Notes: generated by a model not told the origin, from the sequence alone. A stretch of DNA of 64,000 nt from Hesseltinella vesiculosa (GCA_002104935.1 MCGT01000003.1:186001-250000), one strand, 5' to 3'; numbered from the stretch's first letter, positions 34,800-47,411 are shown. Numbers and translations: made by a program.

Positions 34800-37700
34800 T
34801 TATTTGGGCAACGCTGGGACAGGCGGGAGTGGTGGCACATGTTGGCTATCCAATTGTCTCCGTATGGATTTGGGTGGCCGGCCAGTGGTTGCAGCCCGGC
34901 GTAAGGTCTTGCTGGGGGGTATCGGTTGGTTGTTGCACTGGTCAGGGTCTTGCTGTGCCCAGTCCAACGAGGGCACGATGGCGCTTTGGATGGCGGGACT
35001 GGGCACAGGTTCTTGAAGCTGTGGCGTCTTGTGATTTTCCAGCGGCACAGCTGCACCCATGAGTGTTGATTTGTCGTGGTTTGTATTTACTGTTAAGCCA
35101 AGGTCTTGCGACACGGTTCTAAATTTACTTCGACGCCGCTCAGGACCGGCGGCCAATGACATGGTCTGGAATTGCATGGGATCGAGGTCTGTGTCGGGAG
35201 AGACAAGGGACGAGGACAGGTGGCTATGAACCGTGGAAGCGGTCATCATGGATGGCGTCGAGGTGCCAGAGTGGATGGAGGAGAGATGCCAGTCCGTCCC
35301 TGACGGATGTTCATGTTCGTGTACCATGGATTCGGGCTCGTCAGTCATGATGCTCGAGGTCAAGTTGGGTACAGGAGGCAGGCCAATGACGGCTTCGCCC
35401 AGCAGGTACCCTTCTTGGTCGTCATCGTCATCATAATCATCAAAGCTGACGCCCAAGTCATCGGGCTCAAAGCGAGTGTTTTCGATGCCATAATCGATAA
35501 TGCCAGTGATGGAGCTGGCACCATGCAGGTTCTTGTGGGCAAAGAGCGACTGGGCGTTTGCCAGCAGATCTTCCACCACACAATCTTTGAGCTTTTCCCG
35601 CGGGGACAGCTGCATAGGGCTTTGGTCTTGGAAGATGGAGGGCGAGAACATCAAGGACAAATTCGACGCCGTCATCTTGTTTTTGTCTACATTTCGTTCA
35701 CATCTGAGAAAGGAGAAATGAGTTTGCATGGTTCCAGGCCCTTCCTTTCTTCGTCTTCTTACCTGGCCAAATGCTCGATCAGAAACTTGAGAGCATCATA
35801 ATTCGGGTCTGGGAGTTTGAGCAATCTTGTCAGCAAATTCATCAACCGTAACTCCTTGTCGGGGATTTCTACATGTAAAGAGTTGAGAGGCATGATCGAG
35901 AAGGTAAAGCCGTTGCTCTCTTTTACGTACGAGCATAAACGGCGCGATCGGAGGGAGCAAAGGGGAACAGGGGTGTGGCCAGTTCACGCAAAAAGATCTT
36001 GAGGACAGAGGCAATGCAAAATACGTCATCTGGGAGACCGTTTTGGCCAAACTCTACCAACGATTCGTCGCGTTCAAAAGCTTGTTTGATTTTTTCAATG
36101 TTAGACTGTTTGCCGGAAATACGATAGATGCCTTCTCTTTCCAGCCCACCACGTTCTTCGATGGCATGGATACATTTGGTGATGATCATAGGAGGAGAGC
36201 GTCCACGTGTTTGGGCGTATTCCGTCAAGGACATACCAAAGATCAGGTCTAAAAAAAAAAAGGAGAGGTGAGGGGTCAGTTTCGCTTTTGCTTTTATTCT
36301 TTTTTTTTTACCTTTGCATTCACCCACATGATAATTGATATAATAGATAGGAGATGGCATTGGGTACTTGTCATTTGCCAAAAGGTTATCAAAAACATGT
36401 TGGTCCAATTCTGGCTTGAACAAGGCCAAAGCATGCTGCATACCATGAACCACCTAGCCATAAAAAAAAAGTTGAGCGGTCCCATTCTCTAGAATCCTAC
36501 TCTCTCGTTTACTTGAGAACCATGCTGGCAGCAATGAGCTTCAGAGGTGAGCAATTGATCGAGGGTTTTCTTGACAAGTTGGGCTTTTTCTTTCAATTGC
36601 TCTTGTAGGACGTGCACAGCTGCATCAATGACATTTTGCCTTTTCAGGGAAAGTGTGTTCAGCCTTCGTACCACTTGCCTATACTTGACATCTTGACAAA
36701 AATGAAAAATGAAAAAAAGTGAGAAGGGTATGTGGTTTATCCGCGGTTCTATTTTTACCAGCTTCGGTCAGTTCCAGTTTCAGTTTGGCAACGCGGGCAG
36801 CCTGTTTGGCAGGGTCCTGAGCATGATGTTGAAGCTGCTTCATAAAATAGTGGATCCGTTTTTGCGGTGCGGCCGAGGATGGGGTTGCAGCGGGCCAGGT
36901 TGACATAAGATCGTCCTGGTCACCAGCCGATTTGGATTCCACCGAGTCGTCCGAGCGACCAGATCGATTGGGCGGAAAGAACTGGGGCCGAGAGGGTGAG
37001 AGAATACCTGTCGTCATCGGGGTCATCGGGGTCCCAGGAGACATGGCCATGGGAGACTGTGATTCCATTTCTTCACATTTGACCAAATAAGCTTCGCGTG
37101 CCTAGGAAAAAAAAAAAAAAAGGAGGGGAGGGGGAAGGGTACTTTAAATTCCGTGTTGTGGTATCCATTAGTTATGCACCTACCACAGCAAGTTCTTCGA
37201 CACGCGTCGTCAAGTACAAGTAGTTAATATGATTCATGGCTTTTCGTTGTCGTCGAGCGAGTTTTTCATGTTGTTGCTAAGAAGAAAAGGTGATAAAGTT
37301 TAATATGGAAGTTAGCAAGTAGGGAGGCGACTTACGTGTAGGGAGACTAAGTTTTGTATGTGCGATTTCAAGGTTTGGATATATTGCTGACGCGTGGGTT
37401 TGACTTGGTTGCTGAGCACAACATAGTCTGTAATAGCACGCTGGATAGACGTGTTGACAGCTGACCCATACAGTGGGTTCTTTGCTTCCCGCTCTTCCAA
37501 GTAACCCATGATGTTGTTCAAGGAGCCCTGGTAGCCTTCTTCCAACTCCACTCTAAGAGAAAGGAGTCAGTCTCTGTGTATGGCGCAGGTATGATGTTGC
37601 AGTGGGCGAATGCCTACCGGTGCTTGAGAAAGGTGATTAAGCGAGCGGTGTCCATGTTGGCGCTTTCAAAGAGGTGGACAATCGTATCAGCCCTCGCACA

Positions 37701-37879
37701 CACCAATCGTTCCAGCTGAAGATCCTCTGGGCTCTATGAGAAAGAAGAGTGATCAGGATTGATGGCTGTACTGTGGATGGCTGGCGAAAGACTCATTGAG
37801 GCTGAATCGTTAAGCTTAAAAGTGCATGACCTACCAATTCCTGGGTTGGACTTTTTTTGGCACCTTTTTTTGCATTCAT
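34800..37879 (-). CDS. RGD1: F-BAR and RhoGAP domain protein, Rgd1-like
   Basis: Minus-strand multi-exon gene. ATG 37879 (MNAKKGAKKSPTQEL) was chosen because upstream in-frame sequence runs through A/T-rich leader. The N-terminal F-BAR/FCH coiled coil includes RLITFLKHRVELEEGYQGSL, NQVKPTRQQYIQTLKSHIQN, LARRQRKAMNHINYLYLTTR, and helices up to HCCQHGSQVVHGMQHALA. The RhoGAP domain follows: PPMIITKCIHAIEERGGLER, EGIYRISGKQ (arginine finger), VFCIASVLKIFLRELATPLF, and NVDKNKMTASNLSLMFSPSI. The ~270-residue C-terminal tail is Asp/Ser-rich and disordered. F-BAR domains bind curved membranes and RhoGAP switches off Rho GTPases (Rho3/Rho4 in yeast Rgd1), so a role in polarised growth and septation is likely. 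A CCAAT at 38040-38044 lies about 160 bp upstream. Confidence 0.92.
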
Positions 37880-38424
37880 GTTCACACGGGACAGACGAGA
37901 TGAATCACTGTATAGATTAGCAGGTAATTCTTGGGAGGAGGTGAGAGAGAAGGATTCAATTAGGCAAGGAGGAAAAGAAAGAAAGTTTGAGAAGCAAAAA
38001 AAAAAAAAAGAAGAAAAAAAAAGTGGCCCTGATCTCTGGCCAATGAGTGCTGCGTGTTTTTTTTCATGTTCCTGTCGCATATTGAATTTTTTTGCTTTGG
38101 CAATGCCATTGGCCACGTCTTGAGAAAGAAATTGAGTTGTTGCCTATCGTGCAACGTTGCACATGATTCGTTTCATCCCCCACTGGAAGCCAGCTGCTCA
38201 CGCATTGTTGGTGCCATGATGCACAAATTGAGCTGTTCTCTCTTCATTTGGTCTTGTCCAACATTACAGCCACGTCTTTTTTCTCCTTGCCCGTTGATCC
38301 GCCACGATGCCCTGGGAAAGAGAGCATGTCTTTTTGGGCAGACGGCTAAACGACTGCTATTAAAAAAAAGGACACCGAGACAGTTTATGATATTTAATAG
38401 GTCAATGAAATGGGATGCTGTCAT
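37880..38424. other. RhoGAP promoter and hexosaminidase 3' flank
   Basis: Holds A-runs at 37996-38021 and a CCAAT at 38040-38044. Nothing coding is convincing on either strand. Confidence 0.45.
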
Positions 38425-40744
38425 TCACAAAAAGACGGCGGGGTAAGCAGCATCGCACATGTGGGGATTTTGGCCACACCACAGGGGTTGGACAGCTTCA
38501 GCATTGATGCCACGAGCTACCAGCCGGTAGCGCCAGTCAAACATTCGTGGCATAGCCACGCCAATGTCTCTCATGTGACCATTTTCATCCTCGTTGCCAG
38601 ACCATAACACCTCGGCGGCGGCGGCTGTGCGTGGCCATAAGCGTCCATCCAGCGATGTGTGATCGGTCTGCTCAGCCCACAAGGCCACTTCCCCACCCTT
38701 CACTCTGGCTCGTTCGTCCTTGGTTAAGTTGTAGTTTAGATTGTAGCTGTAAACACGCTGCCATGACTTGAACGGACTATGAAAAAAATCAACACCTTGT
38801 TTTTTCGTCGTCCTTGGGCTCTTTTTTTTTTTTTTTTTTTTACCTGCACCAGTCACCGCCTGGGCCGCCAAAGTTTTGCGAATTGTAATTGCCAGTGGCG
38901 TCATACTTTTCCAACATCTTTTGCAAGTCGTCCGGGATGGTTGGTGGAAGTTGGTCGCTATAGCTCGTGTCATTACCACTCCAGCCTCCATGGCCGCAAT
39001 CCAGGTACCAAAAGTTGGAGTTGGAGGCGATCACATCGTAGCCTTTCTTGACTGCAACTTGCAAAGGGTTGGTCCAGACTTGCAGAAGCACGTCCTTGGG
39101 AATGGGCAGGTTATTGAGGGTGACGGCGTCTTCCCAGAGCATCGATTTCTTGCCGTGGCTGTGGATCATGGTCAGTTCTCTGGCCAAGAACATCGCGAGC
39201 AAATCGTCATGGGTCTTATTATGTTGCTTCATATAGTCTGTCACCGACGCATCCTTGTCCCAGCAATTGTAAACAGGCTCGTCCGCACCACCGTGGATAT
39301 AGGCGTCTGGGAACAGCTCGGCCACGTTCTTGATGACCTTGCCAACGATGTCGTAGGTCTTTTTCTTGATGGGGTTCAATTGGCCACTTCCAGGTTCTGC
39401 CGCCAACCGGTTGGCCCAGGCATTGGTAGGATCCAAGTAATACAGGCCTGCACAAGTGCTGACGAGAAAGGTCAGTTTGGAAGGCGTCAAAATAAAATAC
39501 TTACACAATGTCTTCATGAGAAAGAGCCCAAGAGGCTGTGTGACCAGGCATGTCGATTTCAGGGATGACGCGAATGCCGCGCTCATAGCCATAGGCGAGA
39601 ATCTGTTGCACGTCTCTCTTTCGGTACACTAAGCGCTTGCCTTGGAAAACATAGGCAGCCGAGCCGGCCAGCTCTGGCGCGTCATCCAGCTCCAAAGGAA
39701 AACTTTGGGAATCAGCCAAATGCCAATGGAAAACCTGGAAGACAGGGTGAGATACCTATCCCAATTTGAGTACCCTCCCTCCTTACATTCATTTTATTAT
39801 AGGCCATGGCATCCAAGGTCCGAAGGATATCTTTTACAGGGAAGTAATTCCGAGCAGTGTCTACAAGAAACACGAGACGTTGAGTGCTTGCAAGTGGTAC
39901 ATTTTTTTTTTTAATTTTACCAAGCATCAGCCCTCGGTGGCTATAGGCTGGCTTATCGTGGATGGTGATTGGAGCGTTTGCAATGACCAGGTTATGTAGC
40001 CCAATTTCTCGGTCCACATCAACTTCCCCGTCATCGTCGCGTTCGTCTTGGTTCACGTCATGCTGTACGAGTTGGACAAAGGTCTCCAAACCCCGCAAGG
40101 CACCCCAGACAGTGTGTGCCTTTAGCTGAGCGTGGGAATGTAATGGGATAGTTAAGGTGTAAGATTCGTCGACGTCCATTGCCAACGGCGCTTTCAGTTG
40201 GTCGACCTCGATCGTGAGTGAGATGAGTTTAGCATGAACTTGAGCTTTGGACGGTGTTTGGCGAAACGGCACTTGCACCTGTCAAGGTGAAGGGAAAAAA
40301 AAGTAAGCACGTGATAACACTCCTTGTTCTATTTTTTGCTCAAAGGAGGGGTAATTATGAAAAAGGAGATCCAACATAAATGAGCTGACAACTTCATTTA
40401 CCCGGATTTTCCTTTTTTTTTTTTTTTTTTTTCCACCTACTTGTTGCCAATGCTCTTTTGTCAAAAGCATCGAGTAACGCTGCATAGCATTGTTTAAAAT
40501 ATCGTTGTTGGGTCCAATCATATGAAAGCTTAGCTGTGAATCCAAGGAAAAAATAAATCTCGTCAGTCATTTTTTTTTTTGGTCGGTTTTTATCTTTCTT
40601 TACGTCAATGGGGAGGTCCCATTTTCCATAGTTGACTGACTGGGGCACTGGCCACAAATAACCAAGGTAGTTTCCGTCTTTTGCTTGAACAAAAGTCGTG
40701 TATAATCCACCCAAAAGGACCGAAACCGTCAGGCGTAATTTCAT
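38425..40744 (-). CDS. Secreted beta-N-acetylhexosaminidase, GH20
   Basis: Minus-strand multi-exon gene from ATG 40744. It starts with a signal peptide (MKLRLTVSVLLGGLYTTFVQA) and the LWPVPQSVNYG segment typical of the GH20 N-terminal domain. The catalytic barrel has HDKPAYSHRGLMLDTARNYF, FHWHLADSQSFPLELDDAPE, GYERGIRVIPEIDMPGHTAS, and the catalytic Asp-Glu pair in YIHGGADEPVYNCW (about 39272-39313). Downstream are VWTNPLQVAVKKGYDVIASN, a Trp-rich WYLDCGHGGW segment and EVALWAEQTDHTSLDGRLWP (substrate pocket). Family knowledge: exo-hydrolysis of terminal GlcNAc from chitin oligomers through substrate-assisted catalysis. Role in cell-wall recycling or chitin feeding is inferred. All key residues are present. 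Confidence 0.95.
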
Positions 40745-41450
40745 TAAAGATCAAGAAAAATAGAAAAATAAAAACAGGAGCGGAAAAAGGAAGAAAGAGG
40801 ACAGGCGCTTCCTCTTTTTATGCTCATTTTCTTGTGCGACTCTGAACCCAACCTGCACTGTTTTGGAAAATGACCCATGAATGAACGATGCTGCCCATAT
40901 TTGTTTATTGCTTGTCCCCTATTTCATGGCTTCCTGTACTTCAATCAATCATACGAGCCGCTCAATCGAAAGGATATGCAGAGCGCGCAAAAACCATTTG
41001 TCCATTTACAAAACCACCAAAAATAATCTAAAACACATTCACCCGCCTGCGAGTTGAACCAAAGGCATCCTTCCTATGTTTAACAGAAGGCAGTCATCTC
41101 CCCGTTTGCCAAAAAAAAAAAGTTCATGTTGAATGAAAGGTGCTGCTGCTACGCTCTTCAAAGCGCCTTCTCGTAAACTTGGACGTTCGTTCCCATTTGA
41201 AAAAAAGCGCATTTGGCTGTCCCACAGCTCTTTTCTTAGTCGTAGAGGCATTTTTTTCAATTTATTAAAAATTTTGTGCTCGTCCTACTGTCACACATTC
41301 AGTGTTATGTCAGCCTATTGCTTGCAGGACGCTTCGACCTGCGAAACTCCCTGCTTTCATACAATGCCAATGGCCAAGGCGGGCCGTGGCGGGGTTTGAA
41401 ATACGCTTTCAACTTACTTTTTTTTTTTTCGTCGTTTTTGCTATTTTTTT

Positions 41451-41550
41451 TGGCTGGGGAATTGGAAGCCCAAAGTAATAAAGGAGGAAACGTTGGCTGG
41501 GAGCCCTTTATCGATAGGTCCAATTTTTACAGCATCTATGCCTTTCTAAA
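41451..41550 (+). repeat. Dispersed repeat fragment D (middle/right part)
   Basis: Matches the middle of copies A-C: T-rich spacer, GGCTGGGGAATTGGAAG, AAACGTTGGCTGGGAGCCCTTT, ATCGATAGGTCCAATTTTTACAGCATC. The left core block is missing here but present nearby in reverse (41641-41690). Confidence 0.55.
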
Positions 41551-41640
41551 GGACCTGCTCCCTTGAAAAATTCCATACAGATTCAATGGGCCAACACTGC
41601 CGTACAGCCATTTCTTTTTTTAAAAAAAGCAAAGAGGACC

Positions 41641-41690
41641 CGTGCTGGCCTGGACAAAAGTCGCCCATTTTCACCAAACAACCTGACCGG
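41641..41690 (-). repeat. Dispersed repeat fragment D' (left part, inverted)
   Basis: Read on the minus strand: CCGGTCAGGTTGTTTGGTGAAAATGGGCGACTTTTG in two blocks, matching the GATCAGGTTGTCTGGG and TGGCGAAAATGGCCGATTTT parts of copies A-C with a few substitutions and one internal deletion. Confidence 0.5.
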
Positions 41691-42273
41691 CACCAAATTG
41701 TACCAAATGGTGCATAAAAGTAAAATTTGTCGAATCATAGCGCTGGGGAAAGTTACAAGCTTCGTATACATAAAGGTGGTACTTGTCTAGAAGCCCCACA
41801 AATCCTGCACGTCCAGCATTTTGCCAGTGTCATCCATCTCTGTTGGTGGTCATAGCTCTGCACCATCTCACCCATGAGCCATATTATTTACCTATCAATA
41901 CTTTACATGATGGCACCCATTTATGCAATCTGCAGTACCAATCAGATCAGCTGCCATCGCTTTTCACCATTCACAAGTTACGCAGCATTGGCTGGGGAAC
42001 ATCACTCTTCGACGTGGATGTATCCCCCTACAGTAAATACGTATGAGCTATTGTCTTATCATTTAAAGAAGCAGAGAGAGATGGAGAATTCTAGGTTGAA
42101 AACCCTTTGATTCGCCATCATGAAGAATGAGATGGGTCAGTCGCAAAACAACAAGAGTCTACAAACCTGCCAGCCAAAGAGCGTCGGGGCTTGATTTCAC
42201 CTAGAAAAAAAAAAAAGCCCTTTCCCGCCGCCCACCTCTTTTCCTTCTTCCTTTCTCATCTTGCTTCTTCAAG

Positions 42274-45200
42274 ATGTTTAAAGTAGACGCGGAAGAAGAC
42301 GAATCGTTTATCAAAAGTATACAACCTCTGCCCAAGAACATCATCGAGAGGGATGTATTCCACTCTGATGACTTTGATCCCGATCGGTTCTTGGCAAGTC
42401 GACGCCATCTTGGTTTAGAACGCCTGAAAACGGAACTCAACGGCCATCTTTCGTTTCTGAAAAACGAGCTCATCGAACTAATCAATCGTGACTACCAAGA
42501 CTTCATCAATCTTTCCACCAACTTACGCGGCGTTGATAAGGCTATTGTGGCCTTCCAGCAACCATTGACGCAAATGCAATCACAAGTCAAAGTAAGCAGC
42601 CTACAAAGAAACGCCATGGCTGAGCTGCTCACCCTCTCTTTCTTAAGGATGCCCAGGGCCACTTTCAAACGCTTATTAATGAATTAGACCAGAAGCTAGA
42701 ACATCGAGCCAAGATTAGAGATCGCAAGGTACAAAAAAAAAACACAAGTTTTCTAACCGCGTTGGCCACTGAACACAAACTCATCCTCCCCCCTTTTTTT
42801 TTGGTCCCTGATGACAGACGTCCCTGAAACTTTTATTGAATATCCACGACTCAGTATCCAAAGTGGAAGAACTGCTGGAAATCAATACGGACACCAAAGA
42901 AAGCACTGACACACAAGCAGTCCTCGTGAATGGACAACCTTCAGAGGAGGAGGGGTTGTAAGTTGGAAGGGACGTTGTGAGATATAAGCTGACCTCTCTT
43001 TCCATACAGCCTGGGAAAGCAAATCGAGCGTGTGGCTGTGGAGTACAATCAAATGCAGCATCTTGTGAACCGTGGCAAACACCTGGAATTTGTGACCGAG
43101 AATGAATGGGTAAAAAGAAGGTACAGGAGGAACGAAGATGGGCTCATGAACATTTCTCCACCTTGTGTTAGCGCATCACCCGCATCAACGACATCCTGCA
43201 ACTGAAGCTATCCAAGGCCCTGTCTCAAGCTTTACAAAAGATGGCGGAAGGCCAGGTCAACAAATCCGCGCAACAGTCCATGACTCAGTGCCTGCGCATT
43301 TACGCCTTGATCGACCAAACCCATGTGGCGGAACAAATCATTCGCGGCGATTTTGTGCACCATTTCCTTCAAAGCATCATCACCAAAAACCCGTCGTTTG
43401 ACAAGGACAAGCCTGCAACGTCGTCCCTACCGCCTACCGCCGACACATTCCCCCTGACAGCCATGTACAATGCTGTCCTGCGCTTTGCCTCGAACGAACT
43501 GAACCCAATCTTGGACATCACCCAGCATCGACTCAAAGGAACCAACTATGAAGTTCTTGTCAATGCGCTGTGGGTTGAAGTCGTGGAACTCATCAATCGA
43601 AATTGTGCTTTTATTTATGCTGCTGGCCAGACCGATGCCTGCCACAAAGTAACAAGAAAAAAATACCCTCTCGGCACTCCTTTCACCTATTTTATTGGCA
43701 ATAGAACTACACGGCATCCATTCAATTCATTACAAGCCTAGAAAACTTATTTCACAGCAAAAAGTCTCTTCTCTATTTCAGAAACCACCCAAGCTATGCG
43801 ACTTTTATGAAACGATGGCAGCTTCCTGTTTACTTTCAGCTACGGTAAGTGCACGTTTGGACCAGCCCTGGGTGGCCACTTATTTTTCTTCCTAGTTTCC
43901 GAGAAATCATAAGCAAAGTCGAGGACCAGCTCAGGGATTCGTCCAAGCAACATATCACTAAACCAGAAAATGACCAAGGTACGCGATGCGGAAACTCACA
44001 GTCGACAGCCTCATAGATGTATCTATTTTTTTCCATCTCTAGCTCTCGCATTGAAAGGATCCAAGGCAATTGCCCATGCCATTGCTACCTGTTGGTCAGA
44101 CCAAGTCTTCTTATTTGTTCTGTCCCATCGGTTTTGGAAACTGACGCTCCAGGTACGAATGCTCCTTTTGTCTTCTCGAGGTTTATCTCAACTCTCTTCA
44201 TACAGCTTCTTACGCGGTACAAGATATGGGCTATTGATTTGATTGATCGAGCCATGGAATCGCAAGAGGATTCTTCACGTCCGGCCACGCCTGGCGTTGG
44301 TGCAAACGGCTCGGATCCTGGACCTATCGACGAATCCTTGGTGGTCGTTCTGGCATGCGACATTGACCGTTTGGTCAGGCTGGTAAGCCTTTCGGCTTGA
44401 TGTTGGCTTTTTCTCTATGCTCATGCCTTCTCATTTTTCTGCAGGTGAAAAAACAAGCCAACGATGTGATTTTTGAAAAAATGCCCAACAATGTGCACGA
44501 TGTCTCTCTTTTAAAAGGTATGCCACAGACGATTCTCATTTGCAGCTCGTCCTGACCCGTCTTCCTCTTACCCTTAGAGAGTATGGACGAAATGTTGGAC
44601 AGCCTAGAAACCAGCACGAGCCACGAAATCGACAAGCGCGTAACAGGCGTGATCAGCCGCCGATGCATGGAATCCTTGAAGCTCGTTAAGAGCATTTTCA
44701 GCCAGTACCGCCAACCCAACAAGCCCAGGCCCAAGGAGCCTTCCCACTTTATACCCAACATTTTTAAGCCATTCCGCGCATTTATCGACCAGAATCAGCC
44801 TTGGATTTCTGACGCCAAGGCCTCTGCGTGGGCGGTCATGATCATTGATATGGTTGTCTTCCGCTACACCTTGATCATCAGCGACCTGTTGGACAATCTC
44901 AAGAAGCAGGACGATACGCTCAAGAAATTCAAGCGCGGTAACAAGACTGGCTTCAGTCGCTCGCTCTTTGGCAGTGGAGACAACAAGGCGAATGCCAATG
45001 ATACCATGACGGACAGCGAAAAAATTCAACTGCAATTCGTACTGGATGTGCAACAGTTAGGATTGGAGGTAAGAAACAGATGACATGAGACACCAAGGCA
45101 CTCACGTCGTCCAACTAGCTGGATAAACTGGGTGTGAAAAAAGAAGACCTTGAGTGCTATACAAAACTCTGCCAAACAACCAAGCCTTTCGGTAAGACCC

Positions 45201-45282
45201 TTACAGAGAAGCATTAGAATCCTCATTTTTTTTTTTCTATTCAGAGCATTTGCTGACCAGCTGTCCATCTGATCAACAGTAA
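42274..45282 (+). CDS. COG2: Conserved oligomeric Golgi complex subunit 2
   Basis: About 12 exons from ATG 42274 to TAA 45280-45282. The N-terminal COG2 block is clear: FHSDDFDPDRFLASRR, LGLERLKTELNGHLSFLKNE, LIELINRDYQDFINLSTNLR. Heptad-rich helices follow in the next exons. The diagnostic mid-region is NHPSYATFMKRWQLPVYFQL joined to RFREIISKVEDQL across the intron at 43845-43895; the exon 43705-43844 starts NYTASIQFI. C-terminal helices include DQVFLFVLSHRFWKLTLQLL and WAVMIIDMVVFRYTLIISDL. Known role: lobe A of the COG tether for retrograde vesicles within the Golgi. An AATAAA overlaps the stop codon. The gene converges on the MT-A70 gene with an 80-bp gap. Confidence 0.93.
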
Positions 45283-45362
45283 TAAAATGTTATAGAGCAG
45301 CTGCCTTTGTAGAGGGTGAAGGTTTCGGAGTGGGGACGCGTGGATGGGGGATGAAATGCTTT

Positions 45363-47098
45363 TTATTGCTCTTTGCGTCGCTCTACAATGGAAGTCCAGC
45401 CTGCGCGGCTTTGATCTCGCTTGGCCCACCTGGAAAAAGAACACGGTCAGGAGCCATTGCCTGTGAGGATGGTATGTTTCTATTCACTTACAGTTCCAAA
45501 AGCCGTTCACCCTTGGGGTTATTTTCAGGATCATAGACCGCAGTGGGTAGCAAGGTTTCGATGATGTGATAAGCAAAGTCGGGCTTGGATTCCGAGACTT
45601 CGTCAGGAATGCGGGGCCGGACAAAATCAAAGAGACAGTCAGGGTTGCGCTGATGGCGAAGCTCGGTTGTGTTGTCATTTTCTTTTCGGAAAATCAGCAG
45701 CGTCAGCTTGCTTTTGTTGAAGTAGCGGAAAGGCTGTCGAACAAACTGATTGTTGATGTGTTTCTTGATCCAACAAAAATTCTCGACGTACTTGAAGCCC
45801 CAGCCCTTGGCGATGCGCACCAATTCACGAATCCATTCCTTTTCGATCCAGATGAACAAAAAGCCTGCTGGCACCACAGCACTCACATTGAGCTTGGCCA
45901 AGTCCTGAATGTCGATCTTCCCAGGACAAGGCTCTTCATCAGGCAAGAGCAATGGAGGATCCATAAACACAGCCGTGTATTTGTTTCCAAACGTGGTCAG
46001 GTCGGTCGACAAGATATCGTCTACTTGCAAGGATCTATCAAAAAATGAAATGAGCTACCCTCTTGACGAGTTTTTCTTGAGGAAAAAGTACCTTGACCCT
46101 GCAGGAGGATCCTTGTGTTCTATTTCTTCCATATGCAAGATCGTGTGTGCCCATGATAAAGGAATAGGGTTACCAGGGAGACGTACATAAGTTGGTAGGC
46201 TGGGATCAATCAGACTTTTTCAAAATGAAAAAATGGGGGGTTCAATACGTCTTGCTTGTGATCCTTCTCAAAATACCTGACACGCTTCTTGACCATGACG
46301 TAGCGACCATCTTGATCTTGCACTTGGATCTGCATGACCTTGTATCGGGCCAAGATTTTTTCTCGATCCACGCCAGAGCGTCGTTGTCCACCAGGCACAC
46401 GTACACGAGGAACACCAACAGCACGACGGGACCGCTTTTTGGGTACCTCGCCAAATTCCATGTCCCAAAAGTCATCGTCCACGTGAATATAGTCACTGAT
46501 CAGGGAAAAACAAGTCAGTTCTGCTCCCATCCCTCCTTTGGTCATGAGCTTACTCTTCTTCCCAAATTTCGTCAGTGTTGCCGTCTTTGAATTCAACTTG
46601 CCACAATTCCATATCTTCCAATTCATCAACGAGGTTGGTATCCATCATGGCGCTTTTTACAGTGAAGGAGGAGGTTTGCTTGAAGACTTCTTGAAGCTGT
46701 TCTTCAGTCAAAGGTCCTGATTCAGTGGGCAAGGTGGGATCAGTTGTGATAGCATCGGTTTCCATTCTGTTTTCCTTGTCTTGATCGGTGCTGGCATCTT
46801 TGTCGTTCGTTGAAGCTTGATCAGGGGTATGCACTTGCATGGCTTGGAATTCTTTTTGAATGCGATCCAGTTCTTCAAATTTCTTCATGATGGCTTCCAC
46901 CGATTCTTCATCTTCTACATAGCCCACATAGTGAACATTGCTATATCATTGGCCACCCCCCAATAAAAAGAAGGATAAACAAATAAGTGGGACTAGCATT
47001 TTCACACACGCCGATTCTCTAAAAAAAAAACATGGTCTTTGTTACCTGACTTCACGATTGGAGGGCTGTTTTCTTTTTCTTCTGGGGCGATCAGACAT
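45363..47098 (-). CDS. MT-A70 family methyltransferase-like protein with degenerate DPPW motif
   Basis: Minus-strand gene of about six exons from ATG 47098 (MSDRPRRKRKQPSNREV) to TAA 45365-45363. The first half is acidic, with a coiled-coil-like start (EAIMKKFEELDRIQKEFQAM) and a basic stretch VPKKRSRRAVGVPRVRVP. The second half is the MT-A70 fold: YVRLPGNPIPLSWAHTILHM, LQVDDILSTDL, then MDPPLLL where active enzymes have DPPW, VVPAGFLFIWIEKEWIREL, GWGFKYVENFCWIKKHINNQ, YFNKSKLTLLIFRKEND, and a final WAKRDQSRAGWTSIVE. Family knowledge: DPPW is needed for adenine N6-methylation; paralogues lacking it (METTL14, MTA9) support a catalytic partner. Early-diverging fungi use an MTA1/MTA9 complex for DNA 6mA. 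Assignment to MTA9, Kar4/METTL14 or another branch is not possible by eye. Confidence 0.85.
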
Positions 47099-47308
47099 GA
47101 TTTTTTAAAAGGAGGATGGATGTATCGTCAAAAGTGATAAAGCTGGAGCAAGTAAATACGTAATTGGGTCAGATCAGCCAATGAAAGGAGGCCTAGTAGA
47201 GGACAGAGAGAAAGAGAAGAATAAACAGTACAGAGGCAAGGGAGAAAAGAATACTGGACGCGGCACGACTTTTTTTTTTTTTTTTTTTTCTTTGCCACGA
47301 CCTTCCGG

Positions 47309-47313
47309 CCAAT
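47309..47313 (+). promoter_or_regulatory. CCAAT box in MT-A70 promoter
   Basis: GGCCAATCAGA lies about 210 bp upstream of the MT-A70 start codon, next to a T18 tract at 47273-47290. The same GGCCAATCA context recurs at 60630. Confidence 0.4.
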
Positions 47314-47411
47314 CAGAACGATTATCAACACGGAGGTCACACGACTTCGGTAACCTCACTTTTTTAATTTTCAAAAGGGGGTTTTAAAAAAACAGCTATC
47401 AAGCTTTAAAT

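Larger units (their letters stand above)
40745..42273. other. 1.5-kb spacer with rearranged repeat fragments
   Basis: Left part is the hexosaminidase promoter, right part (42080-42273) the COG2 leader with an A12 run at 42203-42214. Between them are two fragments of the dispersed repeat in opposite orientations (separate entries). No coding sequence is supported; a tRNA-like box near 41050 was examined and rejected. Confidence 0.5.

Noticed and set aside
41035..41110. tRNA-Asn-like string on the minus strand (CTGTTAAAC and GGTTCAACTC)
   Set aside because: Anticodon-like and B-box-like strings are present but the stems do not pair (no 5-bp T stem, wrong anticodon loop size), so it is not a tRNA.
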